This document shows positions 11,665 through 20,853 of a stretch of 64,000 nucleotides of DNA, piece after piece. Position numbers and translations under genes: made by a program. Every line of letters starts with the position of its first letter. Position 1 is the first letter of the stretch. The DNA is from Lophium mytilinum (lineage: Eukaryota > Ascomycota > Dothideomycetes > Mytilinidiales > Mytilinidiaceae), in contig MU004188.1 in NCBI GenBank assembly GCA_010093605.1, positions 444,341-508,340 on the forward strand. Reading direction: 5' to 3'. Under the pieces are notes generated by a model that worked only from the letters and a program-made list of their open reading frames with translations, made no database searches and was not told where the DNA came from.

Positions 11665-13787
11665 ATGAACAATGTATTACCGGTAGCAGCACGGCTACCC
11701 AGCTCTTGCGCCTCCCTGCGCCCTCTCGCCTCGACCCCGTTATGGCCATCTACATCTCTCCTCCGTACCGCGCGCCGCAGCTTCGCTGTCCTTCCTCGAG
11801 ATCGCAGTAGCCCTATACCATACCCTACGCAACCATTCCCTCGCATCCAGATACCCCGAAAATGGTCCAATGGCGCCCCAAAATCCTTCAACACCACCCC
11901 CGCCCCCGCCCGCAAAGCTCGCTCCCAACCTCCATCTACCTCCACCCCCAAACCTCGCCCGCCGCCGAAAGCCACATCAGAAGTCGACACCCACACCTGG
12001 GATGACTCCCACATCACATCCTCCCTCCCCTCTGGCCCGCTCCTACCAAAGGCAATAAAGCAACTCTTCCCCACCCTCTCAACCGTCAACGGCAACCGCG
12101 TCCTCTCCATCCTCCATACACGGCGCTTAACCGGCTCCCTCGCCGAGCGGGGGATCGACAACATCGATGAAGCGCTGGACCTCGATCTCTCGGATATCTC
12201 GCAAGAGCAGATGATGCGGGCGCTGGAGTATCTGCGGGCAAGGTTCCCGGTGGATGAGGAAGCGGCGGCGGCGGATTGGGCGGAGGCGGAGGCGGCGAGG
12301 ATAGAGCGGGAGGTGCTTGCGGAGAGGGGGGTGAAGTTGGGGTTGTTGAAGAAGGTGGAGTTGGATCCTGAGGTGGAGGAGCAGCAGATTCGGGGAGAGG
12401 AGTGGGAGGGGAGACGGTATATTAATGTGAAAGCGAGGCAGGAGAGGGAGGCGAAGGGAAACGCTGGTGGGCAGGGAACGGAGTATGGGCGGGCGAAGTA
12501 TGGGAGAAGTATCTTTGAGACTGTGCGAAAGTCGAATGAGGCGAATTGGGAGGCGGAGAAGGCGGAGAAGGAGAGGGCGAAGGCGAAGGAGGAGGCTAAG
12601 ATGGTTGCGGAGGGGAGGCACGTGGGACCTAAGAACTTGGTGCCGGGAAAGAAGTTCTTAGGAGTGGAGATTAGAGGTAGGTCTCATATCTTCGATGTAG
12701 TCTGTTTGAAACAAATGCTGATTCTTTTGGTGCACAGAGAGTGGTGAGAAGTCAGAGTATGTCAAGAAGTACGAGGAGAAGGCTCAGAGGAAATGGAAGA
12801 ATGAACAGGAGATGGAGCAGAGCTTGACTCTCGTAAGTCTATCACTGGCTTTCCACAATTTCTTGCTAATCTTGCAAAAAGGCCCAGCGTCTGTGGCCCT
12901 CAGCCGCCTTCACCGTAGCTGTCTGCACTCTTTGCGGCCTCTTTGCAACAAATTACGAGCCTCCTGATAACGCAGTCCGGCTCTTCTCAGACTTCACGCC
13001 TGCCCTCGCAACATGCAGTGTCATAGTAGGCATCAACCTTGCAGTTTTCGTCGTGTGGAGGATCCCGCGCTTCTGGCCTCTATTGAACAAATACATGGTC
13101 TCCACTCCCGCCTACCCAGTTGCGCTAGCAACACTAGGGAATATTTTCAGTCATCAGTCGTTCTCACATTTGCTCCTCAACATAACCTGGCTGATGACGA
13201 TGGGCGTGTGGTGTAAGTTTGCTCCTTTTCATGGCCCCTTTTCCAGTTTTCTTTAGTCACATGCTGCATATATCAAAACACTCCTAGTTTCCATTACTCA
13301 CGATCCCACAGGCCACGACCTCGTTGGCCGCGGCGTCTTCCTCAGCACCTACGTTGCTGCAGGTACGTGCGGCTCTCTCGCCTCCCTCACCTTCTTCGTG
13401 CTGGCTCGCAACTACAAGTCGGCCTCACTCGGTGCGTCGGGCGCTCTCAACGGCGTCCTTGCCCTGTTCTGTATCGCGACGACTAGGGACCATGTCAGGA
13501 TTCCGTTTACGGACATCGAAAGGCCGGTGAACCTGAAAATGGTCCTGGCGGCTTTCTTGCTACTAGAGGTGTACAATATGCGCAAAGGGAGAGTGAAGTT
13601 GATGGATCATTGGGCGCATTTGGGAGGTGCGGCGGTGGGCGTCAGTGTGGGAACGACGATGAGATGGCAGGATTTCGTTGCGTGGTTGAAGAGCTGGGTA
13701 GGTGGTGGGAAGGGAGACGGGGATGTTGTGTCGAAGGTTGATGAGGAGGAGCTGGTGGAGGGAAATCAAGAGGAGGGCTCAGTGTAG
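11665..13787 (+). CDS. PCP1: Mitochondrial rhomboid intramembrane serine protease (PCP1/PARL type)
   Basis: Four exons (11665-12676, 12738-12832, 12882-13212, 13312-13787) join in frame to about 637 residues. The N-terminus is basic and Ser/Ala-rich, a likely mitochondrial presequence. Then comes a long Pro-rich, later Glu/Arg/Lys-rich stretch predicted to form coiled coil. The rhomboid core is in exons 3-4: HLLLNITWL (HxxxN), GASGALNG with the catalytic Ser (GxSG), and DHWAHLGG with the catalytic His in the last helix. Relatives cleave dynamin-like Mgm1/OPA1 and cytochrome c peroxidase in the inner mitochondrial membrane. The extension of about 400 residues before the protease is long for the family. 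Confidence 0.92.
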
Positions 13788-14226
13788 GACCATTGCTGTA
13801 TAGGTTGTTCAGGGGAGAACCCTTGCTGTAAATCTTGTATAGGAGGGTGCTGTATAGATACCTGTAGGATATAGACACTCACAAATACCATGATCAGAGG
13901 AAGATATTATCTATTCATTAAGAGTTGAAAGCTCAGATCGTGTTTACTCATATGTCTACCACCAGACCGTAACTCCTCTAAAGCAATTAATTCGCGTACA
14001 CTTATAGATAGATACGCATCCTCGAGTACTGCAGAGTTTCAAGTCCAACTAAACACTCAAGAAGTATATACCTACTTCGCACTACCGAAGAAAAAGACCT
14101 CGGCATCCCTCCCGATTCGGTTGCCGAAAGCGCAGCCCGCCCGACGTCGCAGCAGGTCCACCTCAACGGCTGGCATAGGGAATAGTCTGCCAACGCCACA
14201 ACCCTGAACGCGACTCGGCCTACCCG
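13788..14226. other. Intergenic, no gene seen
   Basis: 3' flank of the rhomboid gene and promoter of the thioesterase gene. AT-rich 13860-14040, no repeat recognised. Confidence 0.5.
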
Positions 14227-15257
14227 ATGCTGCCAGTTAGAGCCTGCAGGAATGTCGTCGCTCAGGGCAGATCTCTCTCACCGCTCGCCGCTCGAGCTAG
14301 TTTGCTAAAATCCTCACCCGCAACGCATCCCCGAAGGCCGAACGTTGGAAGACTGCAACAGCGACACCAGAGCAGCGTTAGCAGCATACCAGGTAAGACT
14401 TCTACCGGCGAATGTCGGAACTGTGCAAGGGTGGACATTGGCATTAGCACTGGGGGTATTCATCAAATTGAGCTTACTGTATCATCGCAGAAACTCCGTC
14501 GACCTTCCCACCACCACCGCCCTTTCCCCCGCGCCAGCGACCTGGGATCCTCTGGACACTCTTCAAATACGCCTCCATAACCGTCCTCTGCACCACCGCC
14601 GGCTTCGCAATGGCGGCCGCCCCCGCGTACGAGACGATCCAGGAGATCATCACCCCTCCGACGGACGCGGAAACACTCGAACTATTCACCGCGGATTCAG
14701 AAGTCCTCGCAGAGATCGACGAGACGCTGTTCGCACATCCCCTCGTCAAATCGCTACTCGACGATCCCAAATTCATCGCATCACGCCCACACCTGAAGAT
14801 CCCGCCGTCTCTGCGGCCACATAACCTTATGGGCGGAGCACTCATCGGAGAAAACAAGATTGGCGTGCCGCCGCTCACGTTCACCACGGAGGACGGCTCG
14901 CGGTTTGTCAGCGTGCAGCATCTCGGCTCTGCGCTCTGTGGGCACCCTGGAGTTGTGCACGGAGGGTTACTGGGAACGCTGTTGGATGAGGGGCTGGCGA
15001 GGTGTTGCTTTCCGGCACTACCGAACAGGGTGGGCGTGACGGCGAGTCTAAATATCACATATAAGAAGCCATGTATGGCGAACCAATACGTTGTCCTACG
15101 AGCTGAAACGACAAAGGTGGAGGGGCGGAAGGCGTGGGTGACGGGGAGACTGGAGACGCTGGTGGACGAGTCGAAAGGGGAGGTACCGATAGTGTTGACG
15201 GAGGCGGAGGCTCTATTCATCGAGCCGAGACAGGCAGCAGTGAGTGCTCTCGTTTGA
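14227..15257 (+). CDS. Hot-dog fold thioesterase (PaaI/4HBT-like), probably mitochondrial
   Basis: Two exons, 14227-14392 and 14491-15257, join (G|AA, phase 1) to 310 residues. Exon 1 is a basic, Ser/Ala-rich presequence (MLPVRACRNVVAQ…), consistent with mitochondrial import. Exon 2 opens with a Pro-rich linker and one hydrophobic segment (LWTLFKYASITVLCTTAGF) ahead of the domain. The 4HBT core reads GHPGVVHGGLLGTLLDEGLA with the usual H-G-G and acidic residues, then VTASLNITYKKP and a terminal strand. Relatives hydrolyse acyl-CoA thioesters. A single inner-membrane anchor is inferred. The start was chosen because it gives the presequence. Confidence 0.88.
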
Positions 15258-15689
15258 GGCGTGAGGAGATGGTGTGCTAATTGGTCGCAGACGATGGCGA
15301 GGGTCTACTCGACATGAGAGAACCAAGCCGGCCGGGCGGGCTTTTGGAGAATCTTCGTACTATCTATACGAATAACGAGGATATCTAGGTTCTATGGACG
15401 TTTGTAACAGCATTTGCATACACAGCCAACCACGCGAACGAAAGAGAATGAATCGTCGCAGCATGGAGATACCAACATAGAAGCAACGCGATTTTGCGCG
15501 GCCTCCGCGAAAGTTTTGTATAGAGCAATGCTTCGATGAGACTAGCATTAGACACGGTAATTATAGATTTGCGCTCACGATGTGCATATCTATCTACACC
15601 CTGGTTTCTTTAAATATCAAGTGATTTCACGTCTACCTTAGAAATCCATCCACCTTTCAAAAATTTCTAGAGAGTTCTGAATATAGAAA
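15258..15689. other. Intergenic, no gene seen
   Basis: 3' flank of the thioesterase gene, leading into the tandem ncRNA-like array. The last 60 bp are A/T-rich, with T runs on the minus strand that could act as the terminator of the first array unit. Confidence 0.5.
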
Positions 15690-15895
15690 GAATGCTGTGC
15701 CATCGCCGAGAATTGAACCTAGTTCAACAGACAGCAAAAACTCGGGCCTAAGCCCTACAAAAACCCCTTGGTGCACGCAGGGGATTTGATTAGAGGATTT
15801 GAACTGCAGGATCAGCTAGATCCTGTTGTACTGTCTTACTAATAAGGCAGCACCCGGAGTGGGACTGGCTGCCTCGAGTATTTTGACATATATAC
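15690..15895 (-). ncRNA. Putative Pol III ncRNA unit D (tRNA/SINE-like)
   Basis: Read on the minus strand. An ATATATA at 15894-15888 lies about 20 nt before a 5' hairpin GGCAGC…GCTGCC (15873-15846). Then comes a perfect 7-bp hairpin CAGGATC/GATCCTG (15825-15807), the shared block ACCAAGGGGTTTTTGTAGG, hairpin GGGCTTAGGCCC (15755-15744) followed by GAGTTTTTG, and a B-box-like GGTTCAATTC (15719-15710). Weak T-rich sequence follows. The layout is shared with three neighbouring copies. No open frame is conserved. Function is unknown; a degenerate tRNA-derived SINE is the main alternative. Confidence 0.55.
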
Positions 15896-15929
15896 CTCAT
15901 GTCAAAGTCGACAAGTGAAGATAATTGGC

Positions 15930-16155
15930 TCGAGGAAAAAGCAAAAAGAAAGATGCCAACCCCACGATTCGAACACAGATCTATGAGCGGCAAAAAACTC
16001 GGGCCGAAGCCCTACAAAAACCCCTGGTACAAGCAGGAAGTTTTTAGGTTCTAGTTGGGCCGCTGCAGAGAACCTGCAGCGGGCAAATAGAAGACTCACG
16101 AATGAGGCAGCCCCCCGAAAGGGACTGGCTGCGCCGAATGTTTAGGTATATATAC
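15930..16155 (-). ncRNA. Putative Pol III ncRNA unit C (best copy)
   Basis: Minus strand. TATATATA lies at 16154-16147, then a 5' hairpin GCAGCC…GGCTGC (16132-16107). A perfect 9-bp central hairpin follows, CCGCTGCAG/CTGCAGCGG (16082-16060). Next are GGGCTTCGGCCC with a UUCG tetraloop (16012-16001) followed by GAGTTTTTT, and the B-box-like GTTCGAATC (about 15973-15965). Sequence GCCAGTC at the 5' side can pair (with two G-T wobbles) with GGTTGGC at the 3' end, like a tRNA acceptor stem. Repeated T runs at 15951-15930 would terminate Pol III. This is the copy with the most intact signals. Confidence 0.6.
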
Positions 16156-16194
16156 CTACCGTAAGGACAATTTTACAATTGATTAACAACTATA

Positions 16195-16365
16195 ATGAAG
16201 GCATGCGATCCACGATTCATGCCCTCTAAAACGCAGAAGGCTCGGGCCGAAATCCTACAATAACCCCTTGGTACACATAAAGAATCTTCTAGGTCCTAGA
16301 TAAGTTTCTCAGCGCCTTTACGGGGACTAGGTGCGCTAAAATCTAATGCACATACCCACCCACCA
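16195..16365 (-). ncRNA. Putative Pol III ncRNA unit B (shorter, more degenerate)
   Basis: Minus strand. It has a 5' hairpin GCGC…GCGC (16336-16312), a central hairpin TCTAG/CTAGA (16300-16288) and the shared block ACCAAGGGGTTATTGTAGG. The GGATTTCGGCCC hairpin is imperfect (16255-16244) and the B-box is decayed (GAATCGTGG). The upstream element is only TATGTG. It keeps the order of elements but weaker signals than units A, C and D, so it may be dead. Confidence 0.45.
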
Positions 16366-16394
16366 AGCATTAAGACTTGATTGATCAATCACCG

Positions 16395-16615
16395 CCTAAA
16401 ACAGAAAGAGAGACGTCCACCCTGCGAATCGAACCTAGACCCACGAGAGGCAAAAAACTCAAGCAGAAGCCTGAGAAAACCCTCAAGCGAGGATTTTTTT
16501 AAAATGGTTTGGGAGGTTGCGGGTAATCCGCAACCTCAACGACCACAGACTCGTAACCATTGAGCCCGGCCCCGAAGGGCGGTGGCGGCGCTGAATATCT
16601 GGGTTTTTATACTTA
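16395..16615 (-). ncRNA. Putative Pol III ncRNA unit A
   Basis: Minus strand. A canonical TATAAAAA lies at 16611-16604. It is followed by GCCCTTCGGGGC (16580-16569), an A-box-like GGGCTCAATGGTTACGAG resembling a tRNA D-arm, and a perfect 10-bp hairpin GAGGTTGCGG/CCGCAACCTC (16537-16513). Next come a 7-bp hairpin CTCAGGC/GCTTGAG (one G-T pair) with GAGTTTTTT, and the B-box-like GGTTCGATTCGC (about 16435-16424). T-rich CTCTCTTTCTGTTTT follows. It has the same architecture as unit C but nearly unrelated stem sequences. Confidence 0.58.
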
Positions 16616-16849
16616 GTGGTGAGATCAGGTGATAGGATCGTTTCTTATTTTACTAAGTACGAATTTCCTTCTCACATAGAAACCGAATCTCGGCTTAAGG
16701 TTACAACGATTTGCACTAGCTTGTTACAATAACTTACTGGGCAAGATGTCGCTTTTTCAGTTGTCTTCTCACTTCAAATGGTTAGCTAATAGATCTTAAT
16801 AGACCCTTTTATAAAGCTATTCCTATATCCTGATTGATACCTCCCTTAA
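16616..16849. other. Spacer, nothing recognised
   Basis: AT-rich sequence between the ncRNA-like array and the relic gene. No gene or repeat seen. Confidence 0.4.
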
Positions 16850-17580
16850 GGAAAATCAAAACGGGCGTGTCTCGCCTACTCCGCCAGCTCATCTTCATCC
16901 CGGAGCTACCTGGCAGTATCCCGATTATCAGCTGTGCTAGGCCGAAGCATCCGACGCTCGCCCATCTAGCATATAGACTATTAGTGCATAAGGCCCCCTT
17001 CGATATAGTGCACCTTCTTCCGGGCCTCGTAGTCTGCCTCATGCCGTCGTATGTCGATCATGATGCTCTTAGACTACTTCGATATCTCGTCTTCCCTTGC
17101 CAAGATCGAGTGCTCCTGAACACCAAAGCAATCATCCGCAAGCCTTTTCGTCGGGGCCCTACCTTTCCACCATTCTCCTTCGTCATCTTCTCTATAAGTA
17201 TTCGGATCCTCTCCCCGAGCATCCTCCAGAGGAACTTTTGTGGCTTTCCAAGGAAAACACCATAGCTTCACCGCATCCAAAGCCTCGCACTCACGCACGA
17301 GCTCTCTGAGTCCGAAGCAAATGGCATCCAGCACACCCAGCTTTGTGTAGCAGACGTCGAGAAACGAAGGTGAAGGGTCAAGACCTGTAGACTCGAGTAG
17401 TGCTGAGCGAGATAGCGCAGGGAAAGTGTCTGCTTCGCGAACCTGAAACCATGCCACTTCTTGACGACTACGAGATTGTGACGTTGAGACTCCTTGCGGC
17501 CCCGACCGACGTCGGATGTGAGGGTCACGTGGGTCATGAGGCGGAAGCTAAAGTGGGTCATTAACATGTAAGAGGTGGGC
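16850..17580 (-). pseudogene. Broken paralogue of the 19-22 kb F-box-like genes (exon 2 relic)
   Basis: The minus strand starts with SFRLMTHVTLTSDVG and WHGFRFAKQTLSLRYLAQH, matching FRFMTRVTLTSRIG and WHRTDLAKQALSIRYIAQH of the gene at 19001-20150. The frame then shifts: the next homologous piece, LDAICFGLRELVRECEALD, is in another frame. A further shift or stop separates LAREDEISK from IDIRRHEADYEA, which matches LDIRHHKRDYGL. A TTTAG acceptor sits at the expected place upstream, and a GTGAGT donor near 17633 may mark a decayed exon 1, but no F-box-like N-terminus is readable. This is a non-functional duplicate. Confidence 0.75.
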
Positions 17581-18279
17581 CTAAATAGAAATGATTAGTA
17601 TGGTCTGTCCCTCGTTGATACTCGCATGGTCACTCACCTATTGCTTAGCCTGTCCTCGATTATGACCCTTCTTATCTATTCTGTACTCGCTTAAGTAGGG
17701 AGAACATGATGGTCGCACCGTCGCCTTGGTGTACTCAATGCTCGTAGTGCTTCGGGTAGTGGCCAAAGGTATGCGAGTGTCACTGATGCACATGCTTGTG
17801 ATATTGCTCCGGAGTAAGCTGTCATTTTGATCGCGGTGGGTCATCTTCGGGTTGTCTGCAGAGCCGATATTAATCTAGTGTGAGAGAAATCCACAAATAA
17901 CAACCCAATCTAAACCGAACGTCGCGACCGCTTCCCGCATCACCGTTATACATGTGAGTTCAAGGCCAGAATACGCGACCGGCTACGGAAAACCTGAGGT
18001 ATGAGTAGATGAGTCGTCGGAGTTCGAGAGGAATTGCGTCTAAGAGGCTCGGTTGGTGATGCTACTCTGGTTTGGTCATGATTGGGGACAGCTTCAGGGT
18101 TGGTGTCAGGGGAGTGAAGTTTTTGAGGCGGTGGTGGAACGTGATGGGTTAGAGAACATGAGATTTTTTTGCAGAGGCCGAGGGCTCACGCCCATAATCT
18201 ACTTGGAGTGAAAGCGCCTTGTCTAGTTGACTGAAACTAGAGGGTTAAATACTAATTTATTCGTCTTCCAGTATTGAAT
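17581..18279. other. No gene seen; possible decayed exon 1 of the relic
   Basis: Contains a minus-strand frame at 17638-17844 ending next to a GTGAGT donor, too diverged to match the paralogues with confidence. Nothing else is recognised. Confidence 0.35.
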
Positions 18280-18430
18280 TTGAGAGGACTATCGTGTGGC
18301 TGAGTGGCTCGAACTGTAATGCTTCTGAACGTAGTGTGGCCGCAGAGGTCTGTAACCACCGACTACACGTAGGTCGCGCGTGATCGAGTCGCAAGGGAAG
18401 CATGTTATTCTTCTTTTGCTTTTGTTTCTA
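18280..18430 (+). ncRNA. Weak tRNA-like/Pol III element
   Basis: Plus strand. TGTGGCTGAGTGGC near 18296-18309 matches a Leu/Ser-tRNA A-box, and GATCGAGTCGC near 18380-18391 resembles a B-box. GTAGT-GTGG can pair with CCAC-CG-ACTAC, giving a 9-bp hairpin with a 2-nt bulge between them. Flanking ATGCTTC and GAAGCAT are complementary. TTCTTCTTTTGCTTTTG follows as a possible terminator. No proper acceptor stem or anticodon arm is formed, so it is not a normal tRNA. It may be another member or ancestor of the 16-kb family, or a chance match. Confidence 0.3.
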
Positions 18431-19000
18431 CTTCTGCTGACTTGTACTGGGTGAATTGGCAGAATGAAAACGTAAGAGCGAGCGCGAATGCTCAGGAGTC
18501 AAGCCATTAGTCGCTTGTGTCTCTAGAAAAGGAACTAGGAGTTGATGGGAAACCACACGCAAAGACGTTCAAGTAGTATTGGAAGCTGTCATCATTCCTC
18601 AAGTATCGGGCGTCCCAAAAACTACGACCGACAGCGAATCGTTGATAGATAGATATTGAGCGAGCTGAATAGTAGGACGAGCTTACTTTTCACCCCCCAT
18701 TTCTCTATCCATCGCCCACACCCCATACTTTAGCTTGAGGTAAGTGTCCTTGCAAGAGGTAGCCCAAGTTCGAATGTGTTTACGAGAATTCAAGTGACAA
18801 GGTACGCGAATGAGGTACGAGCAGTGGAAAATGGTCTTACCAGCCATAGATAAGCTTAAAGAAGGGGAAGCTACACAGAGAGAAAAGGGTGGCTTACGAC
18901 GACGAAAAAGAATGACTATGGGTAGGCTCGCCCTGGAGCTTCCTAGCCTAGCTCATGTATCCCCATCCAAAGTAGTGACCGTTACATCCCACTGTACTCT
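18431..19000. other. Intergenic, no gene seen
   Basis: 3' flank of the minus-strand F-box-like gene. A 67-codon frame at 18810 is basic and low-complexity and is not called. Confidence 0.4.
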
Positions 19001-20150
19001 CTATAAACCATAATCCCTCTTGTGATGCCGAATATCCAGCATGACATCCATCGCCCACTCCGCTACCTCATCTTCCCTCAACCACATCGGGACCCCCCCG
19101 ACATCGAGCACCCTCTGGACCGGAACCCCCTTCAATCCATCCTGAACCCCATACTCATCCACCTCCCACAGCTCCAGCGCCTCTACAGACGCGGCTGTCG
19201 GCTTCGGGTCCCAGGCCAGATACTGAAACCTCAAGGTCTGCAACTTCTCGCACTTTTGCACCAATTCCAGTAGGCTGAACGTAATGGCGTCGAGTCCGCT
19301 CATCTTCGTCTTTGTAAGTTTGGTTGCGGATGGTACAAACGTCAAACATATCAAATTCGGGCAGTGTTGTGCGATGTACCGAATCGAGAGCGCTTGTTTC
19401 GCCAAGTCAGTCCGATGCCATTTCTTGGTGACGGAGGGAGGGTGCGGGTATCGCTCTCTCGCGCTGCTGCCGATACGGCTCGTGAGCGTGACACGGGTCA
19501 TGAAGCGAAAGGGGAAAGGGGACAGCCTCATCGGTTCGCCAGTGACGGACTTCTTGGGTTTCCTGGGGAAATAAGATTGATTAGACTGTTTCCCCGGTCC
19601 ATTTTCTAGGAGAGACTCACCAAGCTGACTTGCCCCTGGAAGTCCTCTCACTACTCAGTTGGTAGTTGAACACAACCTCGGCCTTCCGGACAATAAGCGA
19701 ATACAGGTCCGCGGCGATGAACTTGTTCACACACAGTAACGCTCGCGCTCCCTTCAACGCCTCAAAGTTGTAGAAGAAGAAATGGCCATAGACATGATGG
19801 TTTGAATAGGACTCCATCTGGACCTGCAGGGCATTTTCCATCGTGACAGCTGTCGGCACTTGTAGCAGAGAATCGCCGGGGTTCTTGAGTGTAATTGTGG
19901 TGAGCGTGCTCCATAAACACGTTTCGTATTGACTCCTGTGGTTTTTCTCCCACCCTTCTTCGGCGATGATGTGGGCCCAGTGAGAGGGTACGTTGCAGTA
20001 AGTTCTCCAAAACGACTCTAGCGACATAGGGCAAGGTTGAAAGAATCGGCGGGCGACGGGAAGTCCAAGGTACGAGTATATACGCTGGCGAATCTCAAGG
20101 GGAAGAAGTTCCAGGCGACTCCATCGATATTCTGTTGCCTTTTTGGCCAT
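19001..20150 (-). CDS. F-box-like protein, head-to-head paralogue 1
   Basis: Exon 1 (20150-19621) and exon 2 (19562-19001), joined over a 58-nt GTGAGT…CCCCAG intron (TG|G, phase 2), give about 363 residues. The N-terminus SRLELLPLEIRQRIYSYLGL is an F-box-like LPxEIRxxIYxxL motif. The middle has LLCVNKFIAADLYSLIVRKAEVVFNYQL. Exon 2 holds LSPFPFRFMTRVTLTS, AKQALSIRYIAQHCPNL and a Leu-rich segment. It is paralogous to the plus-strand gene at 20854 and to the relic near 17 kb. A role as a ubiquitin-ligase adaptor is possible but unproven. Confidence 0.82.
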
Positions 20151-20853
20151 GTCTAGACTTTGATTGTTGAAAGATGGCCCGTGTCTAAGGCGTTGATCGA
20201 CAGTGGTAAGTATGTAGTGACGGCAAGTTGCCCGGTGGCTTGTAGTGTATAATTATAGATTTCTGAAGACTAGTAGAAATACTGAATTCTTCACGCAGAT
20301 GTATGATCGAAGTATGAAAGTAGGAAGCAACGCAAGAACGCGAGATGACAGACATCTAACAGGCAGTTGCCTCCAACCCTGGAGGAACTGAAAGCCTTTT
20401 GCATAGAACTATTCCGCAGCGTCTAACGGAAAGCCCGATACTGTTGATGTTACCTTCCGCTAAGGAGAAAGGGGGTTCTCATCCCGGCGACGCTTGTTGG
20501 CAGCTGCTGTCCACGCGAATCTCGACGAGTAACCAACTCCAGACGCGAGGTAGGCACTGAAGCTAAACTGATTAACCTGATTAGCTGGTATATGCTGTAG
20601 AGAAGGGACTGAGGTTTGCAAAGGACTTTGCAGATGCTGAGAGCCAGCCAATTCCAATTCACTTCCACGCTGCAAATAACACGCAGTCACTCCCAAGTTG
20701 CGACCTCGTCATTCACTGAGCTTAACACGTCAGTCGAAGTACTTAAACCCCAAATAGAGAACGAGATGCCTCATCTTTCTCACACACACCCTCCCCGTCT
20801 ACCACACCTACCACACCTACCACCATCCAGTCCATCCTTCCAAATCAACAACC
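20151..20853. promoter_or_regulatory. Shared upstream region of two divergent paralogues
   Basis: Lies between two divergent starts (20150 and 20854). It includes a pyrimidine-rich, CCACACCTACC-repeated leader at 20790-20850 in front of the plus-strand gene. No transposon or RNA gene is seen. A head-to-head duplicate pair implies an inverted duplication around this segment. Confidence 0.45.

Noticed and set aside
11643-12164. 173-codon minus-strand frame across the rhomboid first exon
   Set aside because: It is the opposite-strand shadow of a well supported exon with biased composition.
15930-16155. Ordinary intron-containing tRNA gene
   Set aside because: No anticodon arm of normal geometry can be drawn and the insert between A- and B-box parts is too long.
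15690-16615. CRISPR-like array
   Set aside because: The units are about 200 bp, diverged and eukaryotic; no short identical repeats and spacers.
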